The position numbers were made by a program, and so were the translations under genes. From Quercus robur (lineage: Eukaryota > Streptophyta > Magnoliopsida > Fagales > Fagaceae), in assembly GCF_932294415.1 (NCBI RefSeq), contig NC_065535.1, forward strand, positions 88,118,862 to 88,182,861: a DNA stretch of 64,000 nucleotides, in the 5' to 3' direction. The notes under the pieces were generated by a model that did not search any database, was not told the origin of the DNA, and saw only the letters and a program-made list of their open reading frames with translations. Of the stretch, positions 44,101 through 56,100 are shown in pieces. Positions within the stretch are counted from its first letter, which is position 1; the number at the start of each line of letters is the position of its first letter.

Positions 44101-47100
44101 TTACTATTATGCCCTCATTATAAAAAGTAGAAGGATGGAAAGTAGGGATAATTTTCCATTTTTCTTCTCAACAACATTTTCCTTGCTCTTTTTTACCCAA
44201 TTTGGAAGGAAAAAAACTGATGAGCCTAGGTGGAAAAATCCATCCACCCCATTTTCTTTCCTCTCCTTTTTTCACTCCAACCAAACAATAGAAAATCACA
44301 TTTTTCTCTCCTTTTTCTTTCCCCCTTTATCCATCCTCCCCTTTTCACCCCAACCAAAGACAGCATAGTGCATACATCCTATTTTCTTGGACTAAATTAT
44401 TTACCCGCATCTGTTCATCAAAGTGCGGTCACTTACCCATCTTTTACTAACCCTTCCCCCTTTTTCACTACATCTGGGGTTCAGTAAAGGACACCCTAAC
44501 ATGTATCTGTAATGCATTCATATTAGAGTGACTATATTTAATGATGAACATCAAACCTAAGGCAACCTATATCCATTTTAAAGCTTTAGACCAGTTGTGA
44601 ACCAAATATATGAAACAAAACACAAACACAGACAGAGTTATCACCTACAAAAAATAACAGGTGAAAGTGAATTTCACAGGTTTTATTCCAGAAAATATGC
44701 TCATTGACTGCCTGCATTTAAAACTAAGGAGTGCATTTGAGGGATTGCTTGGAAAAAGAATACGGAAAATGTCAATGACTCTGACAGTGGGTACCTCTAA
44801 CATCTAGCACAATAACTGTGTCAGGCCTAAAATGACAACAGATAATTTTCATTAATCACTTCCATGTACTACGAAGCAAATAAGGTAACAGTTCCATCAA
44901 AATCAACTTGTAATGTCATAAAGTGAATTCAAATCAAATTGTGATTCAAGTTGTATTTAGAAGGATACTTTAAAATGTTCAATCCATTAAAATAGGACAT
45001 TAGATGCACATAAAAATAGACTGTTGATTGTTTAAATTCATACAATTACCCTAAATTTTAAAATACGCCTTAAGATTTATTAGGTTATACCATATCTTGT
45101 TCATTTCATAATCTATAGAGCCTAAAAATGTCACTCACATGTGGAATTTGACACATGACACGCATAAGCAAATTAAATTTTTTGAAAAGCCTTTTTTTTT
45201 TTTTTTAAGAAGCAGGCACACACAACTCATATATGAATTGATAAGATACGGGATTAATTACACAACAATGAATACGTTACACTTCCTCAAATTAACTTCT
45301 TAGGAAAAATTTGTAAAATAATACTTTTTTTAATATTAATTACTTAAATTGCCATTGTTTTGAAGTTGTTTGGGGATTTAGCCTTTTTCCTAAAATCATG
45401 TTTGAAAACACAACTTCACAGAAGCTTATCCAATTGAGGACAATTTTAAGTGAAAATGTGTTTTGAAAACATGATTTTATAAATTAAAAAAAAAAAACTA
45501 CGTCACCAAATAACTTCAAAGCAGTGTTAATTTAGATAATTATTATTAAAACAATATTATTTTACAAATTTCTTCTAACTTATTACATATACAAAACAAA
45601 ACAAAAAGGAACAAAAAAAAAAAAAAAAAAAGAAGCAAGTACTTTTATCCATACTTCTTGTTAACATAGGATTTGAGGATGCCAGTTTTTTTGACAGCAT
45701 TAAGGATTTCAAATCATAAATCTTAAGATCTTTGAGACAACCATAGACTTCTATCAGAAAGGATTCATGACTAAGATTCTTTAAGTCCGACTTGCATGTG
45801 TTAAGCATGCCACCAGCGTTCATCCTTAGCCAAACGATTCATGACTAAGATTCTAATAATTGTGGTTAAGTTATTTGATTCAATTTGTAAATCATAGGAT
45901 TTTGACAACTATAATTTATAATCATATTTGACAAAATCTTATGATTTGCAAAAAGAATTCTTTCAACTTTAGCCAAAATAATTTGAACTACAGATTTGAG
46001 AAAGTTTAACTTAACGTAATTTGAACAACAGTTATAAATCCGTTGTAGGAGAATCCTTCAGTTTTCTCTTTGAACTTAAGATAACTTGAATTTTGAATAC
46101 CATTAATGGCTTATATATATATATATATATAATTTTTAAAAAGACAAAATTGCAGTTTCTACCTTTGTGTTTAGTAAGGAGGATGAAAAGGTGAAATGAT
46201 GGAAAAGACAGAAAGGATAGAAAGAAGGAAGGGTGGAGTAGATACTAATTTTTCATTTTATGTGTTTGGTTGGTAGGATAGAATGTTTTTTTTTTAATTA
46301 GCTAAGAAAGTGTAATGACAGGAACATTATAAGAGTGTGGGATTTAAGGTTTTACAGAGCTTTCGAAGATTGGGAGCTTGCTGCATCTTTTTCCCTACTT
46401 CAGTTTATCCAACCTCGTATTCCACGGGGTGATAGGAGGGATTCTCTTTGTTGGCGGCTCAAAGGTAATGGTAAGTTTGACACTCGATCGTATTACCATG
46501 CAATCCAGGGTAATCCGAATTCTCAGTTTCCTTGGAAGGATGTTTGGAAACCTAAGATTCCTAAGCGAGTGGCCTTCTTGTGGACAGCTGCTCATGATCA
46601 GTTCTCATGTTGGATAATCTCATGCTTAGGGGTCGCATTTTGACAAATTGGTGTTGTATGTGTTGTTGTGATGGGGAGTCGGTTGACCATCTCCTTCTTC
46701 ACTGTCCTGTTACACATAACTTATGGGCCTTCATGCTTCAGGCTTATGGTATTCATTGGGTTATGCCAAGATCGGTGGTGGGATTGTTGTCTTGTTGGCA
46801 TCAGTGGCTCGGGAAGCACAATTCGAATATTTTGAATTTGATTCCAGGGTGCATAATGTGGATTGTTTGGTTGGAACGGAATCGTCGCTCCTTTGAGAAC
46901 AAGGAGAAGACGTTGGATGAGTTGAAGGTTTTAAGCCAACGTAGTCTTTTTGAGTGGTCTCGTTGTTGGGATTTTACTGAGTCTTCGTCTCTTCCAGAGT
47001 TTTTGTTTTCCCTTAGATTATCTATTTGATTTCCCTCTTCTTCGTCTGGCTGTTTGTTTCTTCTGTTTCTTTTTGTTCATCATCATGAACAGCTTGTATT

Positions 47101-50100
47101 ATTCATCTTTTATTTATTAATAATAGTTCTCATATTACCTATAAAAAAAAAAGAACATAAAATTGAAAGGCTAAATTTAAACTCACTTAATTATGTACAA
47201 AGGAGACTTGTTCGAAGTACAACTTTACATGGTACGATGCAGTCAAATTTTGCCGAGGTTTTTTCACCACAACGGCCTCATTGGTTTCCCAAAATTGGGA
47301 AATGAGCTGCACGACTCAGTTCTACTGATTTTGTCAGTTGACTCAGTTACAAAACAGAAGTCCAGAATTTTGTTTTTTTTGATAAGTAATAAGGATTCAT
47401 TGATATCAAAACAGAGAGACACCCAAGTACATAGGAAGTATACAGGGGTGAACAAATTAAAAACGAATATTACAAAAGTCAAGTAAATCCAAAATAGTAG
47501 AAAAAGGTTGGTTTCTCCACACAGAGAACCAGTCAAATAAGGTTCGGAGAAAAAGAAGCTTGAGATCAGGCATGGAACGCTCAATGTCTTCAAAACACCT
47601 ACTATTTCTCTCCTTCCAAATACACCACATCAAACAAAGAGGAACGACCTTCCAAATATCTCCATTACGATGGCGACCAAAACGACCTTGCCAACAAGCA
47701 AAGAGCCCAACAACAGACAATGGCATGACCCAACTAACTCCAAATAAACCAAAAACCATATCCCATATCTCCGAAGCAACCAGGCAATGAAGGAAAAGAT
47801 GGTCAATACTTTCACTATTACACTTGCACATATAACACCAATCCAAAATACAAACCTTTCTTTTCCTTAAATTGTCAATTGTCAGACATTTCCCCAAGGC
47901 TGCGGTCCAGACAAAAAAAGCCACTCTAGAGGGGATCTTCTGCTTCCAAATGCTTTTCCAAGGGAAAAACTGCTCACTATGGCCAACAAGAAGATGGTAA
48001 TATGCACTAACTGTGAACCCCTTACTCTTACAAGGCAGCCAACATCTCTTATCCTCCTCGATTCCCCTTACAGGAGTGCTATAAATGGAATTGATGAAGC
48101 TCCTGAAAGCTTCCAATTCACGATTATGCACCTCCCTACAAAACTGAATCTCCCAATGGAGGACTCCATTGGAGTACCTCATTAGATCTGCCACACTTGC
48201 CTCTTTACTACAGCTAATCCTATATAATTCAGGATAGTGGACTGTGAGCGAAGAAGTCCCACACCAACAATCTAGCCAAAACTGCACTTTTGATCCATCT
48301 CCAATTTCATACATAATAAACCGAGATAAAGAGTGCCACCCCCTTCTAATATTTTTCCACAAACTGACTCCATAAGGACCAGAGAAAGAGCTAAAACACC
48401 AACCACCCCAATCACAACCATACTTCACCTCTATCACTTGACGCCAAAGAGCATCCCTTTCTTGCCCAAATCTCCAAAGCCATTTCCCTAAAAGAGCTAC
48501 ATTGAAAGTTCTCAGATTCCTAATCCCTAATCCACCTGAAGAAAGCGGTGTACACACCGTAGACCAATCAACCAGATGAAATTTGGGCTCATCTCCTAGG
48601 CCACCCCACAGAAAATCCCGCTAAAGTCTAGCAATACAGTTGGCCACAGAAGCAAGAATAGGGAATAAAGAGAGAAAATAAGTAGGAAGATTAGAGAGTG
48701 TGCTTTTAATTAATGTGACTCTACCTCCCTTGGATAAATATAATTTTTTCCAACCTGCTAATTTTCTTTACATCTTCTCAAGAATTGGATTCCAAATAGA
48801 CTTGTCCTTAAATTTTGCCCCCAAAGGAAGACCCAAATATTTCATTGGGAGGGACCCTTGCTTGCAGCCTAAGACAGCCACCAAAAGATCCATGTTATGA
48901 ACAGCCCCCACAGCCACCAGCTCAGACTTACCCCAAGTAACCTTCAGACCAGACACAGCCTCAAACCAAATGAGCACCATACGGAAAATCAGCATTTGAT
49001 CAATATTAGCATCACAAAAAATTAGAGTATCATTAGCGAAAAGGAGATGAGAAACCATCAAAGATCTACCAGCAGAAGCACCTACATTAAAACCTAACAA
49101 ACGACCTTCATGGACAGCCTTATCCAACATTCTACCAACGGCTTCCATAACCAATACAAATAACAAGGGGGACAAAGGATCACCTTGCCGCAACAACCTT
49201 GAACTTCCAAAGAACCCATGGGGAGTACCATTAATAAGAATAGAAAAACGAACTGTGGATAAACAAAAAGAGATCCATTGCCTCCACTTATCAGAAAAAC
49301 CACAACGCTCAAGCAAGAGAGTAAGAAATCCCCAGTTCACATGATCAAAGGCTTTCTCAACGTCCAATTTGCATAACAACCTTGGCTAACCATACTTCAA
49401 TCTACTATCAAGACATTGATTAGCAATGAGAACAGAATCAAGAATCTGCCTATTAAGAACAAAGGCATTTTGAGGAGCAGAGATGATCTCTCCTAAAACC
49501 ATGCGAAGACGAGAAGCCAAAACTTTAGCAAGAATTTTATAAACCACCCCCCCCCCCCCAAAACAAGGCTAATAGGCCGAAAGTCCTTTATGTCCACTGC
49601 TACAGCTATTTTAGGAATGAGAGCAATGAAGGTTGCATTCAAGCTTTTTTCAAATTGACCAGTGACATGGAAGTGGTGGAACACAGCCATGATGTCTGAT
49701 TTGAGAATCCCCCAGCAAGCTTGAAAGAAAGCCATTGAAAAACTGTCAGGCCCAGGAGATTTATCCCTATTAAACTCCTTGATGACTTTTAAAACCTCAG
49801 ATTCCTCAAAAGGTTTCTCTAACTAATCCACATTATCCCCAGAAATCCTTGGAAAATCCAATACATCCGGGAAAGGATGCTGCACATGCTGCTCAGAGAA
49901 TAGGTTCATAAAGAATTGTTCAACATGGTCAATGATCCTATCTTGGTTGGTACTCACAGCCCCATCAATCATAAGGTTTTCAATACAATTATTTCTTCTA
50001 TTAGAATTAGCTATCCTGTGAAAAAACCTCGTATTGGAATCGCCCTCCTTTAAAAAAAAAACACTTTGTGGACTTTTGTCTCCAACTAATCTCCTCAAGC

Positions 50101-53100
50101 AAGGCAACCTTCTCAAGATCGGCGCGAAAGGTAGCTTGATCCAATTTTTCCTCTTCAGATAAAGGTTGATTGTCCTCTTTTACATCTAAAGCATTCAACT
50201 TACTCCATAGTTGCTGCTTCTTGACTGTGATATTGCCAAAATCTGTTTCGTTCCACTTCTTTAGGTCCGTTTTTAGAGCAGTCAACTTCTTGGCAAGAAT
50301 GTAACTAGGAGTCCCTTGAAAATGGTAATTCTCCCACCAGGACTTCACCTTATCTAAGAACCCCTCCGCCTTCAACCACATATTCTCAAAACGAAAAGGA
50401 ATTTGCCCTCTTCGATGACTCCCACTCTCCAAAATAATTGGGAAGTGATCGGATAACACTCTAGGAAGCCTTTTTTGGGAGAAATGAGAGAAGTATTCTA
50501 CTAGAGCCGGAGAGAAGAGAAACCAATCAATTCTAGAGGCTGAGGTGGAGTTAGACCAAGTGAAAAGGCCTCCCTCTAAAGGATTATCCATAAGCCCATG
50601 AAGAGAAATAAAATCCAAGAAATCATACATGCAGCGAGTAAATCTACCCGCCCCTAACCTCTCCGATGGAAAGCGAATGATATTAAAATCACCTCCCAAA
50701 CACCATGGCAAATTCCACCAACTGATCAAGCCTGCCAATTCCTCCCACATAAGTTGACGCTTCCTATTCAAATTTGGACCATAGATACCTATGAAGGCCC
50801 ACTCAAATTGGTCACTGACATTTTTGAACCTACACGAAATCGAAAAATGCCCCACTGCTTCCTCTATCTTTTCAACCACCCTTCTATCCCACATGAGAAG
50901 GATTCTACCGGAAGCACCCTCAGAGCCCAAATATAACCAATCAATGTAAGGACAACTCCATATGCTTCTAACTAGACCTCTAGTAACCCATTCCAATTTT
51001 GTCTCTTGCAAACAAACGATATCAGCCCTCCAAGAGCATAAAAAATTACGAACCTTGAGCCATTTTTCCTTCTCATTCAAACCTCTAACATTCCAAGATA
51101 AAATCTTCAAATTCATTGGGAAACAATAAGAGCTCTGTCCTTACCATAACTAGTGCGCCTTGAAGAAGCTAAACCATAATTGACAGAGCTAAATAAGCCC
51201 CTCAATTCCCTTATTCCTTTCCTCCCTGAGCTCTTCTCGGCTTTGTCAGTTTTTTCCTTAATAGCCCTCTGCTGTATCTCAGCCTCAACAGCCAACAGGA
51301 ATTTGGTTGCTGGCTCTTCCAAACCTTTAAGGGAAGTCCCAAGAAAGTCATCAAAGCCACTGAATTTATCCTGAAACCATTCCGAGTAAATTTCCTTACC
51401 CAGCAAAGTCTCGACATCCAGAGTAGCTGGCTGATCAGAAATATCCATGGCACCCAAAGGCAAAGAGAAAGCCAGAGGATCGACATTGAGGGGTGGCGAA
51501 GAATCAGCAAACTGAGAGGCATCCTCGGAGCAAATATCTGAAACCCAAACCTCCACAATAACATCAATCCCTTTTTCCAGTTCTAAATTAAGCTCCTTAG
51601 ATTCTAAAGCCACCCCCGGAACCATTGCTAACTGGTTTGAGTCATCCACTCCGACATCGACTGCTCCCGGTGGCAAAGAAATTTGAATCGGGACTACCAC
51701 CCTCTTCCCATCTTGTAATTCGAGAACCCACTGCTTGGAATTCCCCCATTTCTTGATGACATTGTCTGTGTGCTGATGAATGATTTGTTGGATGTTACGT
51801 TGCAAAGCCACATCACCATCGGAGCACAAGGACTCATCCACAGAAGCATCGGAGGACATAGACTCAGTGTCGAAGGCATCGGAGTTGTCGGGCACTGAGA
51901 GAAGCTTCTCGGTGCACGTCGGTTCCATGTGGGTCAGAGTAGGCTCAGCGTCAATCATATCGCTACCCGTAATTGAAGATGCTGAAGAGAAAAGGTGAGA
52001 GGGAGGGGCTTGCGAGGAGTGTGGGTGGGTCTAATATTGAGTCAAAGAGGGCCGGTGGGGTTTGGGCTTCCATTTATAAACAGGTTTATGATTGGGCTTT
52101 GGGTTAGAGGCTGGAAGGGCTTTGGGTTTGGTATTAGGCCACCCGAAGGCACTGGTTTGAGTGGGCTTTGGGTTTGAGATGGGCTTTGGGTTTGAGGCTT
52201 GAAAGGGCTTTGGGTTTGAATATTGGCCAACTGGAGGGGTGGGTGTGTGTTTGGGCTTAAAGGAATCAATGGGCTTTGGGTTAGAGGATTGGCTAAATGA
52301 AGGGTCCACCTCAGTGACTTTGGACCAACTGATCTCCCATGTACCAAGAGGCCCACAAACCAACCTAATACAAAGGTCTAAGTGCACCTCACCTTCAGTC
52401 CCATCTGAGAAGACAGGAGAGTGCAGCGCCCCGATCAGAGCATTCTCCTTCCCAAGGTAGCTCTCGCGAGAATCCTGGGTCTGAGAACCCAGATTTGCTA
52501 TGTTAGGAATTCGAGAATCCAACATTAAATGTTTAGGATTTACTTTGTCGTGAGAATCCTGGGTCTGAGCAAGCTCCTCCGCTGCCAGCCTGTGAACTTT
52601 GGGTTCACTCTGACGGCCTTGCACCACCGCTACCGCAAAGGATTTGGAGGCTTGAAACTCAGACCCAGGTAAAAGTTTTGGGGGCAGATTAATGGCAAGG
52701 TTCCCCAGAGCTAAAGCCTTCTTCAAGTGACAAACAAAACCTCTCCAACCACTGCCCAATTTTCCTTCCGGAACTACTATGAAGCCTTTCCAACGACCAT
52801 GTGAAAGTTCAGAAATCATAAGAAAAGAGCCATGTGCATTGGAACCTGATTGTAGAATAAACACCGTCTCGCCATCTCTAACAGTACGCGCAAAGTGTCC
52901 AGGGGACTCAGAGTAAATAAAATTCTCCATCATAGAAAACAGTCTCTTTGCACTCTCTTTGCCCAAGAACACTGATCGAAGTGAATCTCTGCCTCTCTCA
53001 AAGATACGTAATAAGAAAAAAGAACCCCCTTCTTCAACAGAAAATTCAAAAGATTTTGACTCAACGAAGAAAAAGAGAGAGCCACCCATGACTCTGATAA

Positions 53101-56100
53101 ATTCTTGCACTTATTAGAACTACCTGTCCAACTAACCAACAAACTAGAAGTCCAGAAAATTACAAACTCACAAACATCACCAGATATATAGTGGTGTGAA
53201 AAACTAAGGAAACAAAAACGGAGGACTCACTGCCAAAAATGGCTTTTATGGGTGGCAATGTTGAAAACAATCAACGATGACTATGCACAGCATCACCACA
53301 ACCACAAGGCCAGATTGGCAGATCACATTTACATCTCTCTATCCTAGTTGAGAATTGAGATCGGGTGCAAGATTTGACAAAAGAGAAGGGGGACTTGGGA
53401 AAAATTATATATGAGAAGGCCAGTCAGCGAAATTTTAAGCAGTTTTCTTGATCTCTTGCCAACCACTGCATCGACCTAGTCGGTTTTGGCATATTTGGGA
53501 CTGATCACCACCACCAACTCGTCGGAAACTGTTGTTTGCCGATCAGTTTGGTTCTGCAAGAAGGTCAATGCCAGTTGGTGTATTTGGTGACCTGAAGGTC
53601 CTGAACAGCTCTAGTAAAGTACTTAAAAATGTATGGACGAAGGTAGGACAGCAACCAGTAGAGCCTACTGCATATGCACATGGTAGCTTTCTCCAAGTGA
53701 ACCCACACATGAAAAATCAATAACCAAGGATCATCAGAGGCATCAATCTAGATTATTTTGTGTCTAGATCACAATAACATCTCTATAAAAAATGTTATAG
53801 CAAACATTTGTAGCTGCAGTGATCTAGCAATATAATCTACCTAATCAATGACTATGATGCCCCTTTAGGACTGACTTTTAAAGTGATGTTCCAAAGTAGA
53901 AGGGCTACCAGATGCATATTAAGCAAGCCTAAATACATGTGATGCAATTCTAAATATGAACTCTTAAGCTCATTCTTTTTATCTCTCATTCATATTCAGT
54001 TTCACATCACATGTATTTAGGCTTGCTACATATGTTGCTGCTCTAGCTATCAAACTAGTTAGTTCAAACAAGAAAAGGAAAATCATATAGCTAGTTCAAG
54101 CTATCAAACTAGCAAGAACACATAAACTCAATCCCTAATTGAAAGGGAGCGAAAAACCACAAAAGTTCGTTAACAATTCTTTCATTTCTCAAGAACAAGT
54201 TGCCATTTCAACTACAGAAAACTCTTAAATAAGACAACATGATGCTGCTCTAGCTAAAACGAGATCATAACCACTAATTCAAATCTAATCTAACGATTCT
54301 ACATCTGTGCAACTATCTGTGCTGCAGTTGCAGACTCAAGCACGTACATATAGCATGCATTAAAACATGGATACATTATGCAAATGTGCACACAAACATG
54401 CATGCAAACGCACATGTTTATGTAATGCTAGTATACTTTTCTATATATTTAGATACATCTACGTACATATTAACCGAGGAAAAATGTAAAGAAAAAAATT
54501 ATAACAAACTTCCAATGAATATATCCCCTAGGAACGCATTTGTTTGCATTTATTGGCCTCAAAATTTTTTTGAAGTGGAGGCCTTTTACAATTAAGTGTG
54601 AAAAGAGCGTTTGTCAACCTAGAGCAAAAGGTAACTTTGGATCCATTCATTTGACAAGAACCTCATTATGTATAAGTGAAAATTTGACACCTTTCTCTTT
54701 ATACGACCTAAATCTAGCAATATTTTCCTAATATTAGGAAAAGCTGTACGTCACAGCTACATTGACAAACTTTATAACTTCAAGAGGTGAATATAGCAAT
54801 TTCAAATTGGACAAAAGTTTTCTCCATACCAATTTGGAGGAATTTCCTCTAATCCATTACATGGTGATTCATAAAATCACACACATTATTTAAATAAGTC
54901 ACACAACTCATTTAAGAAGTCATGTGACTAAAAGTATATATGGATGGTTTTATCAATTGCCACATGGTGGATTAGAGGAAAACTTTTTCCTTCCAATTTA
55001 AGATCCCCAAGAGTTCTTGGAGTAACTACACCATAAAGTTTATAAAATCATATCCATTCACTTTGAAAGAAAGGATTGAATTTTGATACATTATCAATAA
55101 TTTAAATAGATACCAAAATGGAATAGTCAAAGTTTATTTAAACTTTTGATGATGTGTAAAAATCCAATCTTTCTAAAATGAATGGATAAGATTTTAGTAA
55201 CTCCAAGGTGGAGTCACAAAGGAACTCTGGAGGATCTCAACCCTAGTAGTTTCACCAAAACTAGTTGAAAACACATTGAGACAGCATATAACATAACATC
55301 AACAATTAGGCGAGATGTAAGATTGGTAACTAACCAGTACAATCAACTTATCCTTGTTGGTCTCCGATGGGGCCCTGACATCGACTGGCATAGCTTCCGG
55401 TAACCTTGGCGGTGGCAGCATTGGAAACATATCAAATGTGTTGATACAACTGGGAAATGCAAAGCCACCATCAAATGCGTGCATTGACAGTCCATACTCG
55501 AACGAAATCCTGCCCTCAGCTGAGAGCCTCCGCAATGCCATCTCTCGCTCTATCATCAGCTCCCTCCTCACCTCCGCTTCGAGCAGTCTACGCCGAGTTA
55601 TCTCGGCTGCAATTATTTCCTCTCTAATCCGCGCCTTCTCCAGCTCACGCTGTACTATTGCTTCCCGGGTGTCATTAGGGTTTTGAATTTGCTCCAAGTT
55701 TGGTCTCGGACTGGTGGTTGAAAATCCAGCTGATACTGATATAGGATTTGCTAAAAAATTCAGTCAATTACATTAAGGAGAAAGTTGTGCTCTGTTTGCT
55801 AAGAAAGTTATGCTTTCAGTAATTGGGCCTAATCAAAATTTCATAAATTTCCTTTCCTTTCTTTTTCCTTGGTTTTCTTAGCAAACAAACAGAAGAGACA
55901 AGCATTGTATATACATATATAAAAGAAAACAAAAAAGATTATTTTATAGTAAAAAGGTTCTCTGAAAGCTTTATAAAATTAGCTAAAAATAAAATCATTC
56001 AATCACATGAAAGAGAAAGTTATGCTTTGTCAGCTAAAAAGTTATGCTTAATTGAACCTCATCTAAATTTCAGGTATTTAAGTTCCTAGGTTTTCTTAGC

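Larger units (their letters stand above)
47368..53145 (-). mobile_element. Near-complete L1-type LINE (5.8 kb) with 12-bp target duplication
   Basis: Flanked by AGAAGTCCAGAA at 47356-47367 and 53146-53157. The poly-A tail appears as the T tract at 47368-47380, so the element reads on the minus strand, the same as the host gene. Order: ORF1 (53110-52031), a second ORF (51958-51113), then ORF2 with AP endonuclease, reverse transcriptase and zf-RVT. ORF2 is broken by at least two frameshifts (in an A tract near 50051 and a C tract near 49550) and several stops (for example near 49825, 49388, 48766 and 48620), and its FADD motif reads FAND. It is a dead copy. The leader before ORF1 is only 35 bp, so a small 5' truncation is possible. 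Confidence 0.95.

Noticed and set aside
44057-44487. Overlapping frames of 103 and 85 aa
   Set aside because: They translate the pyrimidine-rich half of a TIR element.
55354-55686. Plus-strand 110-aa frame
   Set aside because: Antisense shadow of the coiled-coil exon 2 of the zinc-finger gene; Ser-rich only because it mirrors Arg/Glu codons.
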